Part shown: piece after piece, positions 42,810-50,851 of the stretch
Layout: every line of letters begins with the position of its first letter
Position numbering within the stretch: position 1 is the first letter of the stretch
DNA from: DASSUW01 sp963835525
GTDB lineage: Bacteria; Actinomycetota; Thermoleophilia; Solirubrobacterales; Solirubrobacteraceae
Direction: 5' to 3'
Length of the DNA stretch: 64,000 nt
NCBI GenBank assembly: GCA_963835525.1
Contig: CAWIFM010000008.1
Span: 1,178,001 to 1,242,000 of the forward strand
Notes under the pieces: model-generated
Database searches by the model: none
What the model was told of the DNA's origin: nothing
What the model saw: only the letters and a program-made list of their open reading frames with translations
Program-made: the position numbers and the translations under genes

Positions 42810-44026
42810 CGCTCAACCAGTTTCGATTTGTACTCGCTGCGCTGCAGCGTGCCCCACGGGACCAGCTCGACGCGAGTCTGCACCACGAGCACGCTACGAA
42901 GCCGCTCGCGGATCGACTCGGCGAGCGCGGCGTCGGCCCGCGCGTCCTGCGCCAGCTCGACGCTCACGGGCAGCGGCGGCTCCTGCTTGACGCCGGCCGC
43001 CTGCGGCCGCACGAGGATGTGGCCGCTGACCTCGGGGGCGAAGCCGGACACCACCTCGCGGACGGCGGAGGGGAAGACGTTGACGCCGCGGACGATCAGC
43101 ATGTCGTCGGTGCGGCCGAGGCACCGGATGCGCGGCCCGCCGCGCCCGCACGGGCACGGCGTCGTGCGCACGACGACGTGGTCGCGGGTGCGGAAGCGCA
43201 GCAGCGGGGCGGCCCGGTGGCGGAGGTGGGTGAGCACGAGCTCGCCGGTCGCGCCGTCCTCCATCGGCACGGCCTCGCCGGTCTCGGGGTCGATGAGCTC
43301 GGGATGGACGAAGCCGTGCGCGCCGAGGTGCATGCCGTCCTGGTGCTCGCACTCGCCCCAGAGGCTGACGCCGATGTCGCCGATCCCCATCGCTTCGGTC
43401 ACGCGCGCGGCCCAGCCGGCCTCGAGCTTGGCGCGGAACTCCGGCTCTCCGCCGCCCGGCTCGCCCGCGACGAGGACGCGCTCGACGCTCGAGCGGTCGA
43501 AGCCGCGCTCCGCGAGATAGGCGGCGTACGAGGGCGTCGTCACGACGGCCTCCGGCCGCAGTAGCTCGACCGCCTTGATGAGGCGGTCGGTGTTGCCGGT
43601 GCCGACCGGGATGTGGGTGAGGCCGAGCCGGTCGAAGACCGCGAGCGCGGCGCCGGCCACGAACGGGCCGGCGTTGTAGGTGCTGACGATGCGCTGGCCC
43701 TTCTCGATGCCGGAGGCGGCGTAGCTGCGCGCCGAGCCGGTCACCCAGTTCTCGAGGTCCTGCGCGGTGAGCGGGATGTAGCTCGGCGTGCCGGTGGTGC
43801 CGCTGGTGGAGTAGATGCGGACGATCTCGTGCGGCTCGGCGCACAGGTGGGCGCCAATGGGGTTCTCGCGCGTGACGGTCGCCCGGATCTCGCTCTTGTC
43901 GGTGAGGGGGAGGCGGGCGATGTCCTCGAGGCCGCCGGGATCGTGGCCCGCCAGCTTCTCGCGGTAGAAGGGCGAGCGCTCGAGCAGGTAGGCGATCTGC
44001 TCGCGGTACGCGGCGTCGTCACTCAT
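42806..44026 (-). CDS. paaK: Phenylacetate-CoA ligase-like adenylate-forming enzyme
   Basis: A 406-residue AMP-forming CoA ligase of the PaaK group. The ATP-binding loop is IYSTSGTTGTPSYIP, followed by the adenylation core TEAMGIGDIGVSLWGECEHQ and the hinge/C-domain region GRTDDMLIVRGVNVFPSAV. It activates an aromatic acid with ATP and CoA. It sits inside an operon with citrate-synthase-like, VOC and GST genes, overlapping both neighbours. The acid substrate is not determinable; true phenylacetate genes (paaABCDE) are not present in the window. Confidence 0.87.
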   Translation of the reverse strand: MSDDAAYREQIAYLLERSPFYREKLAGHDPGGLEDIARLPLTDKSEIRATVTRENPIGAHLCAEPHEIVRIYSTSGTTGTPSYIPLTAQDLENWVTGSARSYAASGIEKGQRIVSTYNAGPFVAGAALAVFDRLGLTHIPVGTGNTDRLIKAVELLRPEAVVTTPSYAAYLAERGFDRSSVERVLVAGEPGGGEPEFRAKLEAGWAARVTEAMGIGDIGVSLWGECEHQDGMHLGAHGFVHPELIDPETGEAVPMEDGATGELVLTHLRHRAAPLLRFRTRDHVVVRTTPCPCGRGGPRIRCLGRTDDMLIVRGVNVFPSAVREVVSGFAPEVSGHILVRPQAAGVKQEPPLPVSVELAQDARADAALAESIRERLRSVLVVQTRVELVPWGTLQRSEYKSKLVER

Positions 44027-44774
44027 AGCGGATGGAGTGCTCGGCCGCGGAGGCCATGTGGAAGCCCAGCGGCTGCTCGCGCTCCTCGGCGAGGTGGGCG
44101 AGCAGGCCCGCGGTGCGGGCGAGGATCGGCACCGCCTTGACGACGCCGGCCGGGAACCCGAGATCGAGCATCACGGCGGCGATCGGCATCGCCACGTTCA
44201 TGGTCAGCGGCCGGCCGTAGGCCTCCGCCACCGCATCGCGGACCCGGCGCGCCTGCGCGACGTGCTTGCCGCTCACCCCGCGCTCGTCGGCGAGCTCGAG
44301 GATCCGCTCGGCGCGCGGGTCGAGCGGCTTGTGCACCGGATGGCCGAAGCCGGGGACGCGGCCGCCGGCGGCGCGGATGGCGCGCACCTCGGCGACCGGG
44401 TCGTCCTTCTCGAGCAGCCGCGCGCACTCCTCGGAGGTGCCGAGGATCACGGGCCCGGCGCCGAGGATCCCGGCCGCCACGGCGCCCTGCAGCGCGTTCG
44501 GGTCGGCCGACAGCGTCATCCGCGCGGCGACGTTGGTCGGCATCATCCCGTGCTCGGCGATGGCGACCAGCAGCAGGTCGAGGAAGTAGCGCTGGTCGTC
44601 GGTCGGCTCGCGGCCGGTGACCAGCAGGTGGAAGTACTCGGTGAAGGTCACCGACCCCATGAGCTCGGAGGTCAGGTCACGGCCGCGCACCTCGACGCGG
44701 TCGGGGTGGGCCTGGCTGATGTGGCTGACCGGAGCCTCGCCTCCCATCGCGCCCGCGGAAGCTATTCGTTGCAT
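44019..44774 (-). CDS. Citrate synthase-fold protein / citryl-CoA lyase-like
   Basis: A 251-residue short citrate-synthase-superfamily protein. Key segments are TFTEYFHLLVTGREPTDDQR, the active-site histidine region GMMPTNVAARMTL, GRVPGFGHPVHKPLDPRAER (second His and substrate loop) and a final LGFHMASAAEHSIRYE. The size matches citryl-CoA lyase-type proteins rather than full citrate synthases (about 400). It forms or cleaves a C-C bond with an acyl-CoA. First gene of the PaaK operon, overlapping it by eight bases; ATG at 44774 chosen. Confidence 0.78.
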   Translation of the reverse strand: MQRIASAGAMGGEAPVSHISQAHPDRVEVRGRDLTSELMGSVTFTEYFHLLVTGREPTDDQRYFLDLLLVAIAEHGMMPTNVAARMTLSADPNALQGAVAAGILGAGPVILGTSEECARLLEKDDPVAEVRAIRAAGGRVPGFGHPVHKPLDPRAERILELADERGVSGKHVAQARRVRDAVAEAYGRPLTMNVAMPIAAVMLDLGFPAGVVKAVPILARTAGLLAHLAEEREQPLGFHMASAAEHSIRYE

Positions 44775-44828
44775 GCGCAAGCGTCAAGCGGGCCGGAACC
44801 GGCCCGGCGGAGCGCGTGTAGCGCAGGC

Positions 44829-45698
44829 ATGACTCGGATCGCGGTGCTGATCGTCCTCGCCCTCGCGGCCGGCTGCGGCGGCGAGGACCGCGACCGCTGG
44901 CCCGGCACCGTCGCGTACTCGGCGGAGGTCGGCCCGGTTACCGGGCTCGACCTCTTCGTCCGGGCGCCCGGCGGCCAGGCCCGGCGCCTGACCGACGGCG
45001 CCGTGAACGAGTTCTCGCCGTCCTGGGCGCCGGACGGCCGCTGGCTCGCCTACCGCGTCAACCCGCCGCGCGGCGACGAGGGCGACATCTGGCGCATGCG
45101 CGCCGACGGCACGGGCGCCCGCAACCTCACGCGCAGCCCCGGCGTGGCCGACTGGTCGCCGGCCGTATCGCCGGACGGCCGCCGGATCGCCTTCATGTCC
45201 TCACGCGAAGGCACGCACGAGCTGTGGGTGATGGACGCCGGGGGCGGCAACGCTCGCCGGCTCACGCGGGCCGACGAGCTGAGCGAGTACCCGAGCTGGT
45301 CACCGGACGGGAGCTGGCTGGCGTTCGGCGCCAACCGTGCCGGCGACTTCGAGATCGCCCGCATCGCCGCGGAGGGCGGGGAGGAGACGAACCTGACCGC
45401 GCATCCCGGGCGCGACCAGTGGCCCGCCGTGTCGCCGGACGGGAAGAGGATCGCGTTCATGTCCGACCGCGACGGCGGCGAGGACGTGTTCGTGATGCGC
45501 GCCGACGGAACCGGCGTCCGCAACGTCACGCGGAGCGCCGAGCGCTTCGAGTCGCATCCCACCTGGGCCGCGGACGGCCGGCTGACCTACTACCAGCACT
45601 CGGAGGGACCGGTGCACGTCCGCGTCGACCCACTCGACGGGACGGGCGGCCACACGCTGCCGATCGACGGCGCATTCGTGTTCGACTGGACGCCGTAG
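44829..45698 (+). CDS. TolB-like beta-propeller lipoprotein
   Basis: A 289-residue exported lipoprotein: the signal peptide ends in the lipobox LAAGC (Cys near residue 17). Five or six PD40/WD-like repeats follow with the pattern SP(D/S)G(R/S)-x-(I/L)AF (VSPDGRRIAFMSSREG, WSPDGSWLAFGANRAG, VSPDGKRIAFMSDRDG). The propeller likely binds peptides or polysaccharide at the cell surface; no catalytic domain is attached. Divergent from the citryl lyase-PaaK operon and followed after 16 bases by a hydrolase. Confidence 0.83.
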   Translation: MTRIAVLIVLALAAGCGGEDRDRWPGTVAYSAEVGPVTGLDLFVRAPGGQARRLTDGAVNEFSPSWAPDGRWLAYRVNPPRGDEGDIWRMRADGTGARNLTRSPGVADWSPAVSPDGRRIAFMSSREGTHELWVMDAGGGNARRLTRADELSEYPSWSPDGSWLAFGANRAGDFEIARIAAEGGEETNLTAHPGRDQWPAVSPDGKRIAFMSDRDGGEDVFVMRADGTGVRNVTRSAERFESHPTWAADGRLTYYQHSEGPVHVRVDPLDGTGGHTLPIDGAFVFDWTP

Positions 45699-45714
45699 GC
45701 CGTAGGCTCCGCAC

Positions 45715-46494
45715 GTGGTCGCCATGGACGTGAAGGGCGAGGGACCGCCGCTCGTGCTCGTCCACGGCGTGGCCACGAGCCGCTCGATCTGGCGTCACGT
45801 CGTGCCCGGCCTCGCGGAGCGGCACCTGGTCGCCACCCCGGACATGCCCGGCTTCGGGGAGTCGCCGCCGATCGGCCGCGGGTTCGTGCTCGAGGACGTG
45901 GCCGACGCGCTCGCCGATGCGCTCGCCGCGTTGCCCGCGCCGGTCGACCTGCTCGGCAACTCGCTCGGCGGTGCCGTGGCGATCGTGCTGGCCGAGCGGC
46001 GGCCGGACCTCGTCCGGCGCCTGATCCTGGCCGCGCCGGCGGGCCTCGCGCCGCACCGCGCTCCGATTCCTGCGATCGCCGGGCGCGTGTCGGCGACCGT
46101 GGTCGCCGCCCGCCGGCGTGTCGCGCCGCGGCTGGTCGGCAACGCGTCCGCCCGGCGGGTGCTCCTGTACGGCCTCCTGACCGACCCCGCGGCGGCCTCT
46201 GCCGAGGAGGCGCGCGCCACCATCGCCGCCTCGCGCGGGGCGAAGCGCGTCGCCCCCGCGGTCGCCGTGGTGGCGGCGGCCGACCTCAGGTCACGGCTGC
46301 CGGAGCTGACCATGCCCGTCGGCTTCCTGTGGGGCGACCGCGACCACCTGTTCCCGGTCGACACCCTGGAGGAGCTGCGACCGCTCTTGCCGGCCGCCCC
46401 AGCCGAGGTCATCCCGGGCGCCGGCCACGTGCCGCAGCTCGACCGGCCGGGCGAGTTCGTCGCCGCCGTCGATCGCCTGTTGGACCAAATGTAG
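45715..46494 (+). CDS. Alpha/beta hydrolase
   Basis: A 259-residue hydrolase with a clear triad: oxyanion segment LVLVHGVATSRSIWR, nucleophile elbow GNSLGG, acid in WGDRDHLFP and histidine in GAGHVPQLDRP. A cap domain lies between. Esterase, lactonase or C-C hydrolase activities are all possible. GTG start at 45715. Its last codons overlap the operator-like repeat in front of the microcompartment operon. Confidence 0.83.
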   Translation: MVAMDVKGEGPPLVLVHGVATSRSIWRHVVPGLAERHLVATPDMPGFGESPPIGRGFVLEDVADALADALAALPAPVDLLGNSLGGAVAIVLAERRPDLVRRLILAAPAGLAPHRAPIPAIAGRVSATVVAARRRVAPRLVGNASARRVLLYGLLTDPAAASAEEARATIAASRGAKRVAPAVAVVAAADLRSRLPELTMPVGFLWGDRDHLFPVDTLEELRPLLPAAPAEVIPGAGHVPQLDRPGEFVAAVDRLLDQM

Positions 46495-46513
46495 CTATTG
46501 GTTGCATTTGGTC
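46480..46513. promoter_or_regulatory. Operator/promoter region of the microcompartment operon
   Basis: TTGGACCAA (46480-46488) is a 9-base palindrome. GACCAAATG (46483) and CATTTGGTC (46505-46513) form a perfect 9-base inverted repeat. A possible promoter is TTGCAT (46502) - 16 bases - TACGTT (46524), overlapped by the right arm. The same 9-mer (reverse complement TTGGTCCAA) precedes the operon's permease gene at 53971. Confidence 0.6.
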
Positions 46514-46542
46514 TGGCTTCTGGTACGTTCCGCGCCGGGAGC

Positions 46543-47817
46543 ATGTACGAGTACGGGTTCTTCTCCTACGAGTCCAAGGCCGACTTCCTCCGCAAGTCCG
46601 AGGAGTTCTGGAACCCGGACAAGACGCGCTTCTGGCAGGAGGCCGGCGTCGATCTCGTCATCGACCGCCGCGAGGGCTACTGCTTCTGGGACATGGCCGG
46701 TCGGCGGCTGATCGACCTGCACCTCAACGGCGGCACCTACAACCTCGGCCATCGCAACCCCGAGCTGATCGCGACGCTCGAGCAGGCGATGGGCCGGTTC
46801 GACATCGGCAACCACCACTTCCCGGCGCTCGCCCGCACGGCGCTGGCCGAGGCGCTGGTCGCCACCTGCCCGCCGAACATGAAGCGCGTCATCTACGGCT
46901 CGGGCGGCGGCGAGGCGACCGACATAGCGATCAAGACCGCGCGCCACACGCGGCAGCGGCGCAAGATCGTCTCGATCCGCAAGGGCTACCACGGGCATAC
47001 CGGCCTCGCGGTGGCGACCGGCGACGAGCGCTTCAGCCAGCTCTTCCTGTCCGATCGCCCGGAGGAGTTCGCGCAGGTGCCGTTCAACGACCTCGAGGCG
47101 ATGGAGGAGGCGCTGAAGGGCGGCGACGTGGCCGGCGTGGTGATCGAGACGATCCCCGCGACTTACGGCTTCCCGCTCCCGGAGCCGGGCTATCTGCAGG
47201 CCGTCAAACGGCTCTGCGAGCGCCATGGCGCGCTCTACATCGCCGACGAGGTCCAGACCGGGCTGATGCGCACGGGCGAGATGTGGGGGATCGCCAAGGC
47301 CGGGATCGAGCCGGACATCATGATCGTCGGCAAGGGGATCACCGGCGGCATGTACCCGATCGCCTGCTGCGTGGTGAGCGAGGAGTGCAGCGCCTGGCTG
47401 AAGGAGGACGGCTTCGGCCACATCTCGACCGGCGGCGGCGCCGAGCTCGGCTGCGTCGTGGCCCTGAAGGTGCTCGAGATCTGCGGGCGGCCCGAGGTGC
47501 GCTCGATGGTGCACTACATCGCCGACCGCTTCCGCGCCGGCCTGCGCGCCATCCAGGAGCTCTATCCCGACTGGTTCGTCGGCATCCGCCAGGACGGCGT
47601 GGTGATGGGGCTCGAGTTCGACCACCCGCAGGGCGCCAAGCTCGTGATGCGGCACCTCTACGAGAACGGCGTGTGGGCGATCTTCTCGACGCTCGACCCG
47701 CGCGTCCTGCAGTTCAAGCCGGGCATCCTGCTCGGGCCCGACATGGTCGACGAGGTGCTCGACCGTGCCCGCGTGGCGATCGGGAAGGCGCTCGCCGAGG
47801 TGGCGGTGCCGGCATGA
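46543..47817 (+). CDS. Class-III aminotransferase-fold PLP enzyme (probable amino-alcohol phosphate phospho-lyase of RMM microcompartment)
   Basis: A 424-residue fold-type I PLP enzyme. The PLP lysine is K264 (IVGKGITGGM), the pyridine-binding Asp is D235 (IADEVQTG), and the phosphate site is in GSGGGEATDIA. In RMM-type loci, the class-III family member next to an APH-type kinase is thought to act as a lyase on phosphorylated 1-amino-2-propanol, giving propionaldehyde, ammonia and phosphate; a true transaminase is the alternative. ATG at 46543 (GGGAG upstream) is preferred over a TTG at 46498 lying in the operator. Overlaps the next gene by ATGA. Confidence 0.85.
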   Translation: MYEYGFFSYESKADFLRKSEEFWNPDKTRFWQEAGVDLVIDRREGYCFWDMAGRRLIDLHLNGGTYNLGHRNPELIATLEQAMGRFDIGNHHFPALARTALAEALVATCPPNMKRVIYGSGGGEATDIAIKTARHTRQRRKIVSIRKGYHGHTGLAVATGDERFSQLFLSDRPEEFAQVPFNDLEAMEEALKGGDVAGVVIETIPATYGFPLPEPGYLQAVKRLCERHGALYIADEVQTGLMRTGEMWGIAKAGIEPDIMIVGKGITGGMYPIACCVVSEECSAWLKEDGFGHISTGGGAELGCVVALKVLEICGRPEVRSMVHYIADRFRAGLRAIQELYPDWFVGIRQDGVVMGLEFDHPQGAKLVMRHLYENGVWAIFSTLDPRVLQFKPGILLGPDMVDEVLDRARVAIGKALAEVAVPA

Positions 47818-49277
47818 TCGAGCGTGCGCGGATGATGCTCCAGCGCGCCCGCTGGGCGGCCACCGCGTTCGCTGAGTACGACCGCGACGGAACGCGCCGC
47901 GTGGTCGAGGCCGTCGCCGAGGTGGCGTACCAAAACGCCGAAAGATTCGCCGTCATGGCGGTCGAGGAGACCGGCATGGGGGTGGCCGAGCACAAGCGGC
48001 GCAAGAACGAGGCGTGCTCGCGCGGCGTGGTCGAGCGCTACGCGGGCGACGACTTCGTCGGGATCCAGGTCGACGCGGAGGCCAAGATCGTCGCGGTGCC
48101 CAAGCCGGCCGGCGTCGTGCTCGCGCTCACGCCGTCGACGAACCCGATCGCCACCGTCTACTTCAAGGTCCTGCTGTCGCTCATGACGCGCAACGCCGTC
48201 GTGGTGTCGCCGCACCCGCTGGCGCGCGGTGTGTGCGCCGAGGCCGTGCACCTGCTGGCCGAGGCGGCGGCCGCCGCGGGCGCTCCCGACGGCTGCCTCC
48301 AGGTCGTCGAGGAGCCGACGATCCCGCTGATCGAGGCGCTGATGTCCGACGACGGGGTCGACGTGATCGTCGCCACCGGCGGCACCGCGGTCGTGCGCGC
48401 CGCCTACCGCTCGGGCAACCCGTCGCTCGGCGTGGGCCCCGGCAACGTGCCCGCGCTGGTCGACGCCTCAGCCGACGTCGCCCGCGCCGCGCGCTGCCTC
48501 GCCGACTCCAAGGCCTTCGACAACTCGATCCTGTGCACGAACGAGTCGGTCGCGATCGTCGAGGAGCGCGTGGCGGACGCGCTCGAGCGTGAGCTGGCGC
48601 GCAACGGCGCGCACGTACTGGACGAGGAGGAGGCCGCGCGGGCCCGCGCGGCGCTCTATCCCGAGGGACGGATCGAGACCGCGCTGGCCGGCAAGGACGC
48701 CGCCGCGCTGGCCGCCGCCGCCGAGATCAGCGTGCCGGCCGGCACGCGCGTGCTGGTCGCGCCGTTCCCGCTGATCGTGCCCGAGGAGCCGCTCGCGCTG
48801 GAGAAGCTCTTCCCGCTGCTGGGGCTGGTGCGCGTGCCCGACGCCGCGCGCGGCATCGACGCGGCGCGCGCCCTGCTGCGGATCGGCGGCGCCGGCCACT
48901 CGGCGGTCATCCACTCGACCGACCCGAAGACGATCCTCGCCTACGGCGCCGCGGTGCGCGTGCTGCGCGTGTCGGTCAACGCGCCCGGCAGCACCGGCTC
49001 GTCCGGGCTCGACACCAACCTGGCGCCCACGATGACGGTCGGCACCGGCTTCTTCGGGCGCTCGAGCCTGACCGAGAACCTGCAGCCGAAGCACCTCACG
49101 CAGTGGACGCGTGTGGCGTACGCCACCGAGGAGCCGTTCGGCGACTTCACCGGGCTGGAGCCGTGGGAGGCGCGCCCCGAGCCGGCGCCGGTGGCGCGGC
49201 CGTCCGGCAACGGGCTCACGCGCGACGACCTGCGGCAGCTGATCCTCGACGAGCTGCGGGAGCTGGTCCATGGCTGA
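47814..49277 (+). CDS. CoA-acylating aldehyde dehydrogenase with C-terminal encapsulation peptide (PduP/EutE-like)
   Basis: A 487-residue acylating aldehyde dehydrogenase. The catalytic cysteine is C241 (FDNSILCTNES), and the cofactor site shows ALTPSTNPIATVYFK and GVGPGNVPALVD. After the catalytic domain, a proline/alanine linker leads to an amphipathic helix (TRDDLRQLILDELRELVHG), the classic signal for packing into a BMC shell. It turns the toxic aldehyde made in the lumen into acyl-CoA with NAD. Overlaps both neighbours (ATGA and an 8-base overlap). Confidence 0.9.
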   Translation: MIERARMMLQRARWAATAFAEYDRDGTRRVVEAVAEVAYQNAERFAVMAVEETGMGVAEHKRRKNEACSRGVVERYAGDDFVGIQVDAEAKIVAVPKPAGVVLALTPSTNPIATVYFKVLLSLMTRNAVVVSPHPLARGVCAEAVHLLAEAAAAAGAPDGCLQVVEEPTIPLIEALMSDDGVDVIVATGGTAVVRAAYRSGNPSLGVGPGNVPALVDASADVARAARCLADSKAFDNSILCTNESVAIVEERVADALERELARNGAHVLDEEEAARARAALYPEGRIETALAGKDAAALAAAAEISVPAGTRVLVAPFPLIVPEEPLALEKLFPLLGLVRVPDAARGIDAARALLRIGGAGHSAVIHSTDPKTILAYGAAVRVLRVSVNAPGSTGSSGLDTNLAPTMTVGTGFFGRSSLTENLQPKHLTQWTRVAYATEEPFGDFTGLEPWEARPEPAPVARPSGNGLTRDDLRQLILDELRELVHG

Positions 49278-49875
49278 GCTGCGCTCCGCGATCTTCATCG
49301 ACCAGCTGCAGCCGCAGACCATGTGCTACCTCGGCACCTGGATCCGCGGCCGCCTGCCACGCACGGGGATGGCGGCGGCGGTGATCGAGGTCGCGCCCGG
49401 GCTCGACATCGAGCCGCTGACCGACGTCGCGGTCAAGCACACGGCGCTGCAGCCCGGGATCCTCGTGGTGGAGCGCCACTTCGGCTACCTGGAGTTCCAC
49501 TCGCGCTCGACGGCCGCCGTGCGCTCGGCCAGCGCCGCCGTGCTCGACGCGCTCGGCGCGTCGCCGTCGGAGGCCACCCGGCCCGAGGTCCTGGCCTCGA
49601 CGCTCGTCTCGCGGCTCGACCACCAGCACACGTTCCTGATCAACCGCAACAAGCTGGGCTCGATGGCGCTGCCCGGCGAGTCGCTGTTCGTGCTGGAGAT
49701 GCAGCCCGCCTCGTACGCGATCCTGGCCGTCAACGAGGCGGAGAAGGCCGCGCGGATCAAGGTCGTCGACTACCGCATGATCGGCGCCACCGGGCGCGTG
49801 TACATCACGGGCGAGGAGTCCGACGTGCGCGCCGCCGCCGAGGCCGCGACCGGCGCACTGGAGGCGGTGGGATGA
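49270..49875 (+). CDS. BMC-T shell protein (tandem BMC domains), first copy
   Basis: A 201-residue protein with two BMC-like folds: the first around VIEVAPGLDIEPLTDVAVKH to GYLEFHS, the second around FVLEMQPASYAILAVNEAEK to MIGATGRVYITGEESDVRAA. It forms pseudohexameric trimers in the microcompartment shell facet. A paralogue lies at 50848-51480 with shared NRN, LPG, E-M-x-P-A and MIGA-x-GRVY segments. It starts inside the dehydrogenase 3' end. No Cys or His cluster for iron-sulfur binding is visible. Confidence 0.8.
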   Translation: MAELRSAIFIDQLQPQTMCYLGTWIRGRLPRTGMAAAVIEVAPGLDIEPLTDVAVKHTALQPGILVVERHFGYLEFHSRSTAAVRSASAAVLDALGASPSEATRPEVLASTLVSRLDHQHTFLINRNKLGSMALPGESLFVLEMQPASYAILAVNEAEKAARIKVVDYRMIGATGRVYITGEESDVRAAAEAATGALEAVG

Positions 49876-50324
49876 GCGACCATCGCGAGGAGGCGCGCAA
49901 GCTGGTGCGCGAGCTGCTGCAGGAGGCGCTCGGCAACGGCAACGGGCTGCCGGCAAGTGTTCCGCCGCCGCCGGTCGCCGCCGTGCACCGGCCCTCGACC
50001 TGGTCACAGCCGGCCGCGCCGGGCGAGGTGATCGGCAACCCCGAGCGCACGGAGACCGTCCGCATCTCCAGCGACGACGACCTCGCCGCGTTCGTGCGGG
50101 TGGTGCTCGATCAGAGCGACGCGATCCGCGCCGGACGGCTGCGGTTCACGCTGGGGGGCGCCACGGGCGCCATGCGGATCGCGCACGGGGCGGTGACGGA
50201 GAGAACGATCAAGAAGGCCGCCGACGCCGGCGGCCGGCTCGTGCTCGGACCGGGTGCCGTGCTGACCCCGCTGGCGCGCGAGAAGGCACGGGCATTGGGT
50301 GTCGACATCGAACGGGAGCGCTGA
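49872..50324 (+). CDS. Microcompartment-associated protein with N-terminal targeting-like helix
   Basis: A 150-residue protein of unknown function. The N-terminus (HREEARKLVRELLQEALG) is an amphipathic helix similar in character to the targeting helix at the end of the aldehyde dehydrogenase. A proline-rich linker (SVPPPPVAAVHRPSTWSQ) follows. The C-terminal part ends in AVTERTIKKAADAG, LVLGPGAVLTPLAREKARAL and GVDIER, a tail pattern seen, from memory, in other BMC-locus proteins. A scaffold tying cargo to shell is a reasonable inference. Overlaps neighbours by ATGA and TGATG. Confidence 0.65.
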   Translation: MSDHREEARKLVRELLQEALGNGNGLPASVPPPPVAAVHRPSTWSQPAAPGEVIGNPERTETVRISSDDDLAAFVRVVLDQSDAIRAGRLRFTLGGATGAMRIAHGAVTERTIKKAADAGGRLVLGPGAVLTPLAREKARALGVDIERER

Positions 50325-50575
50325 TGCTGAGAGCGACGGTCACGGGGTCCGTATGGATGACGCGGCGGGTCGACTCGCTGCCCAGCGGTGCCCTGCTGGA
50401 GGTCAAGACGGACGACGGCGCGACGCTGGTCGCGTTCGACGTCCTCGGAAGCGGTGAGGGCGAGCGGGTCCTGGTGGCGACGGGCTCGGTGGCGTCGGGC
50501 TACTTCAGCCCCGAGCATCCTCCGCTCGACGCCCTGATCATAGGTTCGCTGGACGAACAAGGAGACAAGTCATGA
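50324..50575 (+). CDS. BMC-P pentameric vertex protein (EutN/CcmL family)
   Basis: An 83-residue EutN/CcmL-type protein: MLRATVTGSVWMTRRVDSLP, a beta strand ALLEVKTDDGATLVAFDVLG, GEGERVLVATGSVAS and PPLDALIIGSLDE, the family's usual ending. Pentamers close the vertices of the icosahedral shell. Start overlaps the upstream stop, and its own stop overlaps the BMC-H start (ATGA), so all shell genes are made from one message. Confidence 0.88.
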   Translation: MLRATVTGSVWMTRRVDSLPSGALLEVKTDDGATLVAFDVLGSGEGERVLVATGSVASGYFSPEHPPLDALIIGSLDEQGDKS

Positions 50576-50851
50576 GCGAAGCGCTCGGCATGATCGAGAC
50601 GAAGGGCTACGTGGCGGCCTTGGCCGCCGCCGACGCGATGGTGAAGGCGGCCAACGTCACCATCATCTCGCGCGAGGAGGTCGGCGACGGCCTCGTGTCG
50701 GTGGTCGTCAAGGGCGACGTCGGCGCGGTGAAGGCGGCGACCGAGGCCGGGGCCGAGACCGCCGGGACCGTCGGCGAGCTCGTCTCGCGTGCACGTCATC
50801 CCACGACCGCACAACGAGCTCGGGAAGCACTTCACGGCTACGGCCGCGTGA
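50572..50851 (+). pseudogene. BMC-H hexameric shell protein (PduA/EutM family) with apparent frameshift
   Basis: The protein opens as a PduA/EutM-type BMC domain (ALGMIETKGYVAALAAADAM, then VVVKGDVGAVKAATEAGAE and VGELVS). At about 50788 one extra base breaks the frame. The next frame gives VHVIPRPHNELGKHF, the conserved end of BMC-H proteins, then TGA at 50849-50851. As written, the frame instead runs into the next gene and makes a fusion. The span is 93 codons plus one base. The major facet protein should be essential for the shell, so a sequence error is likely. Confidence 0.82.

Noticed and set aside
42806..44774. Classical phenylacetate degradation cluster
   Set aside because: Only a PaaK-like ligase is present; paaA-E, paaG and paaZ homologues are absent from the window.
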